A DNA stretch of 64,000 bases from Narthecium ossifragum (lineage: Eukaryota > Streptophyta > Magnoliopsida > Dioscoreales > Nartheciaceae): contig OY986966.1 in assembly GCA_963920575.1 (NCBI GenBank), forward strand, positions 16,549,888 to 16,613,887, read 5' to 3'. Under the pieces are notes generated by a model. It was not told the origin of the DNA and did not search any database. It saw nothing but the letters and a program-made list of their open reading frames with translations. The stretch's first letter is position 1. Every line of letters begins with the position of its first letter. Both the position numbers and the translations under genes were made by a program. Of the stretch, positions 43,678-55,085 are shown piece after piece.

Positions 43678-45533
43678 TGTGAGGACATTCCCGTCTACTC
43701 CTGGGTCGACTGTCTGGGTCGGGCTCGTGGCACGTTTGCTTGTTTCACGTTGAGCGCGTGATCCTATGGATCATATTGTTTTGTGGACCGCAAGGGCAAT
43801 TCGGTAAATTACGCCTTGTCGGTTTGTTTCACACCAGTATGTGCAGACACTGACCGTGTTTACACATTGACCGTGTTTATGTTAATGTTTGATTAGAATG
43901 GTTAGATGAATCCGGGATCGAAAGATCCGGGCTTGGGCTTGTGTTCTAACCCAAGCCTAGCTTTCTACGCAAAAATGATCGATCATTTCTTACTAGAAGG
44001 ATCGATCATTTAGTGCCAAGGAGTAAAACTGCTCGTCATGTAGGATCGATCATTCCTCAATGATCGATCATCATAAGGTGGTTCGTCCATCTATAAAACG
44101 GACGTCACCCCTTTCTTAATCTCCTGTTTCAAATCCACTGTTCTTGAGCTCAGATCTGGCGAGATTTTGGAGGAGATTAAGAGCGATCCTAGGCTCAGCA
44201 GCGCGGATTGAAGCTGCTCTAGTCTAGGTAGGGATCCTACCTACTTGTTGTTTCAGTTTTTGAGAGCTTTGGGTTTGCCTGTGTTTAATTTTAGTAGATC
44301 ATCTTGTATGCATGTTGGTTTTCAGTGCAAGTACTGGCTTTGGACTCGTGGTCCTTCGTACTACCAGATCCCAAAGTTTTGTGGGGTTTAGTGGAGTTTT
44401 CCGGCGGTATTTTCCTTCTCTTATTCACCGGAGAACCCATCAGGAATGATCGATCATTCTTGGGGTGTCATGCCTGGTCCGTACATGATCGATCATATGG
44501 TGGAGATAGATCGATCATATATTGGCTGGCATAGACGGGGTTCCTGGTCACACAGGTGATCGATCATCTTGGAGGGATGATCAATCCATTTGGCTTGACA
44601 TGGACAGAACTTCTGGTTCACTAAGAAGATCGATCATTTCTTTATCGCTTTATATCTTGTACATATGATTAAGCATGTTAGCTCTATATTGAAAATGATC
44701 GATCATGTTAGTGACAGGAAGGTGTTTTTCATTGGTTTTTACCCGCGGGGCTTTGCATGTGCGGGTTTTCTTTACCGCTTTATATCGTGTACATATGATT
44801 AAGCATGTTAGCCCCATATTGAGGGGTAGTGGTGCACCGGGAGAGTGATGACTCCCGGGATGTGTAGAATAAATGGGTTGGTTGCCCTCCTGCTTTCCTT
44901 AGGCTCGCATGTCGGCGTGCTCCGAGGGCATTGTTATGTTGTATTGATAGCCGTGTTTGTCGGGGTTGTATCCCGTTGCAGGTTGTTCTCTGTGAGCTGG
45001 CTGGCAGCTGGTGGTGTTACCATTGCAGCAGTTACTTGGCTTGCATACATGTTCACCACCCTGGGTCGGTAGTGTGCCGAGCCTAGACCATGTCTTATAT
45101 CACCACATGTGTTGCATGCTTACTTGCTTTCCTGCGTGTGTTCATGGCATGCATATGTTTGTGCATTAGATGCATAAGGTTAGGGCGTGGGCGATCTGTA
45201 GTATCGTCGTCCCGAGGTTTGGAAGCTCGGATTTAGCCCTAGGATCGGGGCTGGGTAACTTGGTCCAGGATTGGATGGTTGTGTTCAATCGAACCTGATG
45301 ATAGGCGTAGATGACTTGAGCACCTGTTGATCGAGGTTTTAGAGGTCATGTCGGCATTGAGCCGAGTGCTGAGGTGTAGCCGGTGTCCGGTTTCTTTGTC
45401 TCTTGAGTAGAGGGTGTTCCTACTCAGCGGTGTCGGTTCCCGCCTAGCAGTGTCGGTTTCCTTCTCGTGAGATGGCAGTGTTGGTTTCCTACCTCGCTGA
45501 GGGTGACCCAGTATGCTTGGCTGGAAGACCATG
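43678..45533 (+). repeat. Chromovirus-family LTR, 3' truncated, ATGATCGATCAT type
   Basis: TGTGAGGACATTCCCGTC starts an LTR collinear with 19301-21130 but diverged. TATAAAA is at 44092-44098. The array before it (43976-44072) and a second array at 44448-44705 consist of ATGATCGATCAT or AGGATCGATCAT, not the GGATCGATCC form of the complete element. It ends abruptly at CCATGACAA and joins a chromodomain remnant. Confidence 0.82.
43976..44072. repeat. ATGATCGATCAT palindrome array upstream of the TATA box
   Basis: AATGATCGATCATTTC, AGGATCGATCATTTAG, AGGATCGATCATTCC and AATGATCGATCATCAT lie within 97 bp, ending about 20 bp before TATAAAA. A longer second array follows at 44448-44705. Confidence 0.85.
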
Positions 45534-45870
45534 ACAACGGCTGGTTCGAATTATGGATTCCAAGGAGCAAGTCTTGCGGGGCAAGACAATTCATCTAGTC
45601 AAAGTTTTATGGATACATCACATTGTGGAGGAGGCGACTTGGGAACCGGAATAGAGGATGAGAGAAACAAAACCAAAATTATTTCTGGAAGGTATGGATT
45701 AAAAGTTATATTGCATAAGCTTTAATGTAGCTATTTCTAAATTTCGAGCACAAAATTCTTTTAAGTAGATTAGGTTGTGAGGACCTATACGTAAATTGTG
45801 GGACTTATTTGAAATTACTACTCTTCATAGGGGGTTTTTAGCATAATGCCTCTATGTAACCTTGGATTCA
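45534..45870 (+). pseudogene. Chromodomain end and LTR start of a chromovirus, plus RPS28-like promoter stub
   Basis: The end of pol (RIMDSKEQVLRGKTIHLVKV and HHIVEEATWEPE, followed by a stop where the related copy has Gln) runs to about 45690. A spacer and TTGTGAGGACCTATACGTAA (about 45777) follow, then GCCTCTATGTAACC, the RPS28-like promoter start, which is cut by the element at 45881. This is the direct counterpart of 35040-35600. Confidence 0.78.
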
Positions 45871-45880
45871 GGGGGCCTGA

Positions 45881-47538
45881 CGTAGCAAAAACTAGTCAGG
45901 CCCCGCCATAGCTAATCCTGGCCGTCCAATTAAATGGATGGCCAGGATTCAATCGCATGGGACCCTAGGTCAAAAGCCCCAAACGAAATCAGAATGGATT
46001 CAATCTCATGGGACCCTAGGTCAAAAGCCCCAAACGAAATCATCCATATTCATCCCGACGGTGGCGTAAAGCAGGGAGCCGCGAGGAGGGCGTTCTTCTC
46101 GAAGACGTCGTCGTCAAGCATCCTCACCGCCAGAAGCAATGAGGTTGCTAGTGGTGGATGAGGTGGAGGAGGGTGAGCTTGGGACGAGGTCGGTGGGGCG
46201 GCCAAGCGATGAGCTAAGGCTGATCATGAACGAAAGCACGGACGGCGCTAGCAAGAGTGCCGAAGACATCGTTGTCGAGCATCCTCACCCAAAAGAGATC
46301 TTGCCCAGTGTGTGATATTTTTATAAAAACATCAATATCACCCAAAAGAGATCTTGCCCGGTGTGTGATATTGATGTTTGTTTGGAGATATCATTCGGGT
46401 TTTGGCTTTTTTTTTCTTTTTTTTGTTCCCTCAGTAGTCATCTATACGCTAGATGTAAATATGCTCTATTTTGACTTTTTTTTTAAACTAGTATTACATT
46501 ATAATCTTTGTGTTCTTTTCTTGACGTATTAACACTCTGTTTAAGTCATCCATAAGAAATATGCGTCGTTTCTTAATTTATGAACACTTTGTTTAAAATT
46601 CTTTTTACAGCTTTCTTCCTTCCTCTCCCTTCTTTTCTTCTAGCTCCTCTTCTCTCCCTCTCGTCATGTTTGTAAATGGAAGAACAAAAATATTCCTGGC
46701 TAGGTAATAGACAAGGACATAATTGTTTCAAGAGCTTGAATCATCACATGCTCAAAATCTAAGAAATTAACACATCAAGATGAAAGAAACGGAGACATTG
46801 ATCAAAAATAAAGATAACAACTTGGTCATTATAAAGTCCTCTTTAACAAGTGCTCAAGAATTAAAAATTGAGAAAAGAAGAAGACAAGAAGCAGCTCTGC
46901 TTCTCTATGTTGTAGAAGCTAATCAAATTAGGGTTTATCTAATATCATCGAATAGGATGTCAACATGATCAGTATTATCTAAAAAATTCTTCGTTCCCTA
47001 TATACAAATCTCACCGCAAATAAAAGTGAACCAAGAAACAAAAGAAAAAATAAAGAAGAGGTCTTATACACCATGCTCCCCCTTCCACTCCACCCAGCTT
47101 ATCCCCAACCTCACCCTCCTAATTCTTAGCACCTCCTCTCCTCCCCCTATATATTGCCCCTCACGAACACCTTCGGCTTTCCTACCAGCGCCATCCGTGC
47201 TTCCGTTCATGATCACCCTTAGCTCATCGCTTGGCCGCCCCACCGACCTCGTTCCAGCCTCACCCTCCTCCACCTCATCCACAACTAGCGACCTCATCGC
47301 TTTCGGCGGTGAGGATGCTCGACGACGACGTCTTCGAGAAGAACGCCGTCCTCGCGGCTCCTAACTTTGCGCCACCCTCACCTCCTTGCGGCTCCCGGCC
47401 TTGCGCCATCGTCGCGGTGAATATGGATGGTTTCGTTTGGGGCTTTTGACCTAGGGTCCCACCCGATTGAATCCTTGCCATCCATTCAAATGAACGACCA
47501 GGATTAGCTATGGCAGGGCCTGACATAGCTTTTGCTAC
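45881..47538. mobile_element. Element with long terminal inverted repeats (foldback or MULE-like)
   Basis: The ends are inverted copies of one another over roughly 380 to 400 bp: left GTAGCAAAAACTAGTCAGGC, then GCCATAGCTAATCCTGG, TGGGACCCTAGGTCAAAAGC and GTCGTCGTCAAGCATCCTCA; right, the same in reverse order at 47190-47538. In the left arm a piece of about 55 bp (GGATTCAATC...AACGAAATC) is duplicated in tandem at 45943-46040. The 0.75-kb interior has no recognisable gene. ORFs 47026-47364 and 47231-47449 lie in the arm. No clear target-site duplication was found. Confidence 0.68.
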
Positions 47539-47540
47539 GG

Positions 47541-47915
47541 GCTTGTTTGGTTGCTCTGGAGTAGGCTGGACTGGAGTGACTTTCTGAGGAGTGACTTCAC
47601 TGGAGTGAGTTTACCTGAAGTGGGCTGCCAGTTTTTGGTGTTTGGTTGGTGCTCGAGTGGATGCTGAGTTCTGGGAAACTCTGACACTTTTGTTGTTTGG
47701 TTGATGCTGGAGTGATGCTGGAGTGGAGGCTGACTTCTGGGATTTTCTGAGTTTTAGTGTTTGGTTGGTGCTAAAGATTGGATATGGTCACCCCCCATTG
47801 TCTGTGGTGAGCATACCACCCAATATGTGGCATACCTGGATTGCCGACACGTGACAATCCATGTTTTAAAATCCTACTTACTTACTCCATCAGTTAGTTG
47901 ATTACGACCTACGAA
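47541..47915. repeat. MITE-like sequence with TGTTTGGTTG repeats
   Basis: GCTTGTTTGGTTGCTCTGGA begins the stretch. GTGTTTGGTTGGTGCT recurs near 47640 and 47759 with a weaker copy near 47692, at about 50- to 65-bp spacing, with GGAGTGA/GAGTGG motifs between. Such TGTTTGGTTG-rich ends are typical of small plant transposons. The ends cannot be fixed, and 47790-47915 shows nothing else. Confidence 0.4.
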
Positions 47916-47920
47916 CTACA

Positions 47921-50785
47921 TGTAATGACCAGTTCTTCTAACCTGGCCCGACTGCGTAGATCGAGAGCCATTTCCTGTTGATTTGGTTCCGCGTCGGGTA
48001 CGATCGGACGATCGTATGGTGGTTTTTGACCCCAGCAGCAATTTGGTAAAATTGCCTCATGGCGGTCGGTTTTGCACCCTCATTGCATACATTGCCTTGG
48101 ATTGATGTATGTGATTGATTAGGATCTTAGGGGTGCTTCTGATCGGAAGATCGGAGCTCGATCTGGAGAGATCGAATCGAACGGCCGAGATCGATCCTGA
48201 TCTCTATAAAAGCCCTTTCTTTTCTCTCTTCTCTTTCTTTTCTCTTCTCTCCTTTCTCTCTCCCCTTGACTGCAGTCTGGAGCTTGGGCTGTGGCTTTTA
48301 GGCATGGATCCGCGTGGATCGGAGGCGAGGGATTCGTAGATCGCCGGCTTGTTGCTACATGTAGGTGTTTCTACCCAATTCTAGTGAATTGGTAACCCTA
48401 GGATCGCTTTTATTTGATTTGTGACTGTTGTGTTTGTTGGAATGTTGTTATTTTCTGTATTCTAGTTCCTTGCTATGTTTAGAAGCTAATCATGATTTCA
48501 ATTATGTATTCTTTCAGACGAATTCCGTATTTTTGTCGGTTTTTCGACGGGGTCGGACTCAGATCTGATTTTTCACGATCAAAGTTTGGTTTTTATTGCA
48601 TGAGTGAATTACCCACCACCAGATAGACCTTCATGCAAAGTTTGAATGGATTCCATCGCCGTTTGATAGATCAAATCCCACAAATTGAGTTTTCATCGGT
48701 TTTGTCGACTTTTTGGCAATTTATTTGATTTTTGGTGATTTGATCATCCAAAATTTGTTTTCTTAGTGCCATTAGATTCCCCGTATCCAATTGCACACCT
48801 CAGCCAAGTTTGGTTTGATTTCGATACGTTTTGATAGATCGAATCTAAGAAATTGGATTCCAGTCACTATTCATATATGATGTCGGCGGTTGATGGAATC
48901 AAGATCAATCTTCTTGCTGCCACGTCAGTTGCCGACTTTGAAGCTTCCTTTGATAGAGGGAGCACTTAAGGAAAATCAATCTTCATGGTATGAAGATCGA
49001 TCTCTTCTTTTCCAGACAGAACCTTGGTTTGGGAAGGATCGATCTTCATGGCATGAAGATCGATCTCTTCTTTCCCAGGAAAAGGACTTCCTTAAGGAAG
49101 ATTGATCTTCCTTTGGGTGAAGATCGATCTCTTCCTTAAGGCAGGTTGCACCCATATGAATGATCGATCATCTTCGGTAAGATGATCGATCTTTTATATG
49201 CTGATTTGTTATAATTGAACCGAATTTGTAGTTTTCGGTTTCTTTTCGACCCAATTTTCTCGTGTGGCTTCCTGATGATAGGTGACAATTATAATAATAA
49301 TTTAATTGAGATTTTGACGGGTTTGCCATCGGACTACGCCGTGATTTGTATTTCAGATCGGTTTACCGATTTCTACCGGTTTTCAAGCAGTTTTCCGATA
49401 AAGCATGTTATACCTATGTAGACATAGTTTGTGTTTGCTTTATCGCTTTATGGTTAACTGGGAGGGTGATGACTCCCGGGAATGTTTAGTATAAATGGGC
49501 TGAAGGTGTGCCCTGCTTGCCTAGAATAGCTTTACTGCTTTAATATAGCCCAGCTGATTGCCAGCGTGCGCCGGTACTAGTGTGAAAATGAATGATATAT
49601 CTTGTATTGTTTGGGGTTTGCCGAGGTTGTATTCTCATTGTAACGATTCCGGTTGACCGCTGTGGACGCCGTTGTAATGCTAAAATTGGCTCTATTGCTT
49701 GTTGTTGCTGGTGGACCAGTTACCCGTAGGTAACTGTGAAACCTTAGCCTGTCAGGTGCCGGGGTGCACTGAAAGCTATTTTATATCTTCTTTATCATTG
49801 CTTTGTTAGTTAGATCTTCATTACTTTAGACCCTTGCTATATTCACCCTTTGGCAAGCTTCAGGCTATGCCCAACCATGCATAATTGATGTCATCTTGTT
49901 GCATGCTTATACCTCTTTATTTGTACCTGAACAATGCATGCATTTTGTTTGCATTATAGCATAAGGTTAGGGCGTGGATGAATAGGGTCTTCGCCGATCC
50001 GAGGCTTTCGAGTAGTTCAGATCTAGCTCTAGGACCGTGGCTGGGTAGCAAGGACTAGGGTGTGATTATAATGCTAAATCTCTGTATTCCTGAGGATGGG
50101 TCTAGTTGGCTACTATCTGTTGTTTGAGGTGTAGAGTTCGCCCAGAGTTTTAGTCTCATGCTCAGTATCTGTGTTAAGAGAAGTTACGTGCCACCATGTG
50201 TCCTACGCCCTGTTGTTTTAGCGTTCGAGCGGTTGGTTGTTGTGAGGGAAGGTTGTTGACAGTGGAGGTCACAGGCCGTGTACCCTGGGGTAGGCGGTGG
50301 ACATAGCGTGAGTTTCCCTTAGAGATGAGACAAAACACGGGACTTTGTAGTTTTTCCTTTTTCCTATGCGACGTAGAGTGGAATAGAACCCTATTGAGCT
50401 TTGTTGCTCACTCCTACCCAGGCTGCGTTTGCAGGTGCAGGCATCGGCTCTTCCTCAGTGGTTCTAGCTGGATCAGGTCTTGGCGGCGCGTCGACTTCCG
50501 GAGGCGTTTTAGGTCTTAGAGGGACAGATGTACATTTTTTACAGCTTTTTGTTTATAGTTACCTTTGAGGATGATGTACTTAACGTTTAATAGATGAAAT
50601 CGTATTCCCTCTTTTAATTGAGTTCTATTCCGTAATATAATATTTAGTTTCACCTTCATGCCCTTGGAAGTCTTTAAGTTCAAATTATTTCCACTTTGTG
50701 TCCTGTCGCGCCGTATCGGATGTAAAAAGTGTAGGTTTCCCCTCACGTCCCAGTCCGAATGGGTTTTCTGGGTCGGGCTGTAACA
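47921..50785 (+). repeat. Solo LTR, family G
   Basis: The LTR is 2865 bp, from TGTAATGACCAGTTCTTC to GGGTCGGGCTGTAACA, with a perfect CTACA duplication (47916-47920, 50786-50790) and no internal domain. TATAAA is at 48205-48210, preceded within 60 bp by three GATCG motifs (CTCGATCTGG, GAGATCGAATCG, GAGATCGATCC). A stronger array (GAAGATCGATCTC, ATGATCGATCAT) is at 48960-49200. Its layout resembles the chromovirus LTR, so its parent was probably a related Ty3 element. Confidence 0.9.
48905..49200. repeat. AGATCGATCT / ATGATCGATCAT array
   Basis: About ten copies (TGAAGATCGATCTCTTC three times, AAGGATCGATCTTC, AAGATTGATCTTCC, AATGATCGATCATC, GATGATCGATCTTT) lie 0.7 to 1 kb downstream of the TATA box of this LTR, equivalent to the second array of the chromovirus LTR. 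Confidence 0.82.
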
Positions 50786-50821
50786 CTACAACTAGACATG
50801 GGCCACTCAAAGCATTTAAAG

Positions 50822-53230
50822 TGTCGCGCCCCGACCCGCGAAAGCCCAACCGGGCCGGGCGACGCGATCCGGAACCTAACCAACGCGGAAAAACAATGGT
50901 GAGGGTTCCCTCTAACCTATTGGTCTCCCTAGCAATTCACCAAAGTACCGTCAATAAAACAATATTAATTAGCAAAACCTCGAACCTCAGATTAAAAACT
51001 CAAGAAGATTTAATATACATAACCTCGGAGAGGGGTAGTTCAAATACAACATCACTCCCGTAGGAGACTATCTAACATAAGGGTGAAAGCAGTAAACGAT
51101 CACCACCTCTCAAAGTCCACCAGGCGCCGCCGCACCGCCGACCAACTGCCCGGTAAGGGCCAAGGAAGAAGAACTGACGCCTGCACCTGCAAAACGCAGC
51201 CCGGGTAGGAGTGAGCAATAAGCTCAGTAGGGATCTACACTACGACACACAGAAGGAAGAGGGAAACGCAACAGTGTCGCCCTTTAGTAGGATCTGGGTG
51301 TATACAGGGGTCCCATAACCCCACCGCGTGTCCCTGAGGCCCCGATCCTGATCTTCCAGCCGGGCTGGTCACATGCCGGGTCACAGTCAGTAGTAGGAAA
51401 CGACACTGCTGACTCTCAACAGGACACTGAACACTGTTTGGTGGGAAGAGACACCACTGAGTAGGCAAAACCTCTACTCAAGAGTTTTTGGAACACCGGA
51501 CACCGGCTACACCTCAGCATCCGACTCAAGGCCGACACGACCTCTACAATCATCAAGTAACCAGTGTACCAGTCATCTAAGCCTATCATTAAGTTTGACT
51601 GGACACTACAATTCAACCGGGTCCAAACAACCCAACCCCGGTCCTAGGGCTAAGTCCGAGCTTCCAGCCTCGGGAAGGCGACCCAAGGATCCCCCACGCT
51701 CTAACCAATGCAACTAATGCACAATCAACAATGCATGCTATGGCATACACAAACAGGAGATAGGCATGCAACAGTATGACAAACATCATATAAGTCAACC
51801 GGATCGCTACAGCGGTACCACCGACCGCTGCCAGCCGATCCGTAGCGGGTCCCGGCATTACGACGGTACCACGACCGTCAACCGCGAACCCCTGCAACGG
51901 GAAGCAACTCCGAAAACCGTCGATGAACAGTACACAATATAATATTATATTCCGAAATATAATATTATATTCAAACACCCAAAACCACTACTTAGGGGCT
52001 AATTGATCCCGTCGATCCGACATTCAAACGACGTCGGATTCAAGATCCAACTTAGCCACCAGTATTTGTCTAAACTAGGATCAACATATCCAAATTTTAT
52101 AATCATCCAACGGTTGGATTTACGGGAAACACTAATCAAAAGTCGCTGATCAAACCAACTTACCAATTCATTGCTGCAACGGAGCCCTCCAGCAAACAAT
52201 TCATAAGAAATCGTAGACAAATCCGAAAATTATGAAACAAGATGGTATAGAAAGCTAACAAATAGATCTACAAATCTTATGTTTATGAAAAGCCATGATC
52301 ATGTACTCACCGGCCGGTAAACCCGCCGCAAGCCGGCTGTTTCTCAAGAACAGCAGAAAACCAGAAATCCGAGACTAATCTTGCATAAAACCTACTCAAA
52401 TCTCAACTGATTAACATGAAAATTAAATCCGTTATTCTAACAGGCATAAGGAATCCAACAAAACAAGGATCAACAAGATCCAACGGCTAGATCTCAAGAA
52501 AACCCGAAATAAACACAGTTGGTATAACCCTACCTAGCTGCGCTTTCCTCGGCTGATTCCCCGCGATTTGATCACCAAAAAGCCTCCAAACCACTTCAGG
52601 GATCTTCCTCTCATTGTCATGAATCCAACGAGCCAAAGAACACCCAATTTGATGGTCGGAGGAGGGAGAACGGAAGAGGGGAAGGTGGCTGCCGGAAAAA
52701 CAGGGGAAGAGCAGAGCTTCGGGGGAGAAGAGAAGAGAAGAAAAAGAAGAAAAGAGGAGGAGGAAGAGGGGAAGAAAAGGAGGGAAAAGGGGGGAGGGGA
52801 CAGCCGGGAAAGAGGGGAAAAAGTGAAAGAAGGGGAGGGGAAGTCTTCCCCCTCTGACAGGAGAGAGCGACGGCCAACGGCGGCCGTCCTCGCGAAGCAG
52901 AAAACCAACCGACTTATAAATGATCGATCCTTCCTCAACAAAGGATCGATCCTTCAAGACGATTCACAAGGCCTTCTGGCACGAAGAGGATCGATCCCTT
53001 AGCCAGAGAGGATCGATCCTTTGTGTGCTGAAAGCTAAACTTGGGCAAGAACTCAAGCCCAAGTCCGGATCTTTCGATCCCGGGTCCACCTAGCCATTCT
53101 AAACAAACACTAACACACACAAGGCCAGTGTGTGCACACGCGGGTGTGAAACAAACCAACAAGGCGCAATTTACCAAATTGCCCTTGCGGTCTACAACGA
53201 GCCATAGGGGTAGAGGGGCAGGTCCTCACA
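50822..53230 (-). repeat. Solo LTR of the chromovirus family, inverted
   Basis: The LTR is 2409 bp; TGTCGCGCCCCGACCCGCG...GGGGCAGGTCCTCACA is the complement of a TGTGAGGACC...GGGGCGCGACA LTR. TAAAG flanks it at 50817-50821 and 53231-53235. On the minus strand the TATA box (TTTATAAG, about 52914-52921) directly follows GGATCGATCC copies at 52921-53020. A polypurine stretch at about 52645-52830 lies just downstream of the TATA box and is not seen in the LTRs at 19301 and 28037. Overlapping ORFs there (52487-53002) are compositional. Confidence 0.92.
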
Positions 53231-53235
53231 TAAAG

Positions 53236-54985
53236 TTTTATTACTATCAACTAGGAACTAGGTACGTAATTAAGCTAGCAACGAGGTAGCTCACCCAGTC
53301 TCCTGACCAAAAAAAACAAGAAATAATTACTTTTTTGGCAAGCCTGCTAGCTTCTTCAGTAGATGATCCCCTTAACTTTTAGCTTCCAACAATCACGCGC
53401 GTGATCAATCGTTATGTATCGTTTTCTATGGAAACAATTGCAAATATACTGATGCACTTCAACCCAATCAGATTTAGAAAATTAACATGATGTTGTTGTA
53501 TATATAAGCTGAATAGGGGCATGCAACTAGAATTAAACTGAACCACCTAATAGACATGCATAGATTTCATACAATTAACTGCTTGATATCAAAGCTTATA
53601 TAAAGGGAAGTATGCATTCAAGTACAAATTGGGATGTTAATACATACAAGTACAAATTATTGGGAGAAGTACAAATTATACATACAACCATTGGGATAAG
53701 TACAAATTATACAATATGACTTGATTCATGGTACATACGAATGATACAACAGGACTTGATTCATTGTACATACAAACTCCTCTGCAAGTATTCCACAAGT
53801 CTTCAATTTGTTGCCAATCACATTCCTCGCCTCTTACGATCGTGTATAAAAATAGAAGGGCTCAGGATTTGGATCATCATTGTCTTTTTGTGGCGGCAAT
53901 TGGTTGCTTAACAAATTAAGTCATCCAAATCACCAAGCCACTCGTCCCCGATCATCATGTTCGAATCATCACTTCCCCAAGATCATCATCTCCCCAATCT
54001 CATAAACATCAATAAAACAACAGTAAATCATAAACCAACAAAACCATAGGATCAGTTTTCATCATCTCCCCATAATCTTAAGCAACAGTAAATCAACATC
54101 CCTCCAATCCACCATATGCTCCTCATAATCATAAGCAACAGAAAATCAACATCCCTCCAATCCACCATATGATCGGTTTTCATCATCTCCCCATAATCAT
54201 AAGCAACAGTAAATCATAAACCAACAAAACCATAAAAAAGGAGCCAATCAACAACCCTCTCATCCACTATAAGATCAGTTCTCATCATTTCCCCATAATC
54301 ATAAGCAACGGTAAAACATAAACCAACGAACATGCATTTCTAAATTAACACAAGCTGCCAATCAATAAGAAACCAACTTAAATTGGCAAACACACAAGTC
54401 CATACATGGGCTGCCATCATCACCTCCCCATAACAAGCATTAATGAAACATAAACGTAGAAAACCATAAGTCAAATATAAACATGTATTTGGAAATTAAC
54501 ACAAGTTGCCAATCAACAAGAAACCAACTCAAATTGGCAAACACACAAGTCCATACATGATCATGTAAAACATCTGAAATCAAAGCTTTAAGTAAGGGAT
54601 CAACTAAAGCAAGCATGATCATCTAAATTCTAGCATAACGGCGTTTAAGGTTCCATTGAATCAGCAAGTAGAATAACATTGGAGCTCTCGTGACATAGAG
54701 AGCCCCAATACACAGCACAACATGCATAAGAAACCATAGAGTAGGGGATTAGATAAAACCCAATGCATAAGAACACAAAAATACCAGCCTCATTATAAAC
54801 AAAGCCAAACTATTCATAGTAGGGGATCAGACATATATGCCATAGCAAAAATCGAGGAAAAATACGAAGGAAAATCAGATAAATAACCAAAATACACAGA
54901 TACATGCCAACATAAATCAGGAACACATTGTTGCCGAAAACTAGTAACAAGCAAATCCATCACATAATCACCAACAACTATTCCT
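53236..54985. repeat. AT-rich non-coding stretch with minisatellite
   Basis: At 53990-54330 the phrase TCATCTCCCCATAATCATAA and AGCAACAGTAAATCA recurs about five times at 55- to 110-bp spacing, with ACATCCCTCCAATCCACCAT between. AACACACAAGTCCATACATG occurs near 54390 and 54541 within a longer direct repeat (CACAAG(C/T)TGCCAATCAA...CAAATTGGCAAACACACAAG). 53640-53780 repeats TACAAATTATACA-like phrases. No gene or transposon termini were recognised. Confidence 0.55.
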
Positions 54986-55085
54986 TTGTTGATAGAGGAT
55001 CAAGTACACAGATACATGCCAGCATTGATCAGGAACGCAGATACATGGCAACATAGATCAAGTACATAGATACATGCCAATCAAA

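Noticed and set aside
47026..47449. A Pro/Ser-rich protein gene
   Set aside because: The frame lies in an inverted arm of the long-TIR element and also reads on the opposite strand.
52487..53002. Overlapping frames of 135 to 156 codons as host genes
   Set aside because: They lie wholly within a solo LTR, in a purine-rich stretch open on both strands, with no recognisable domain.
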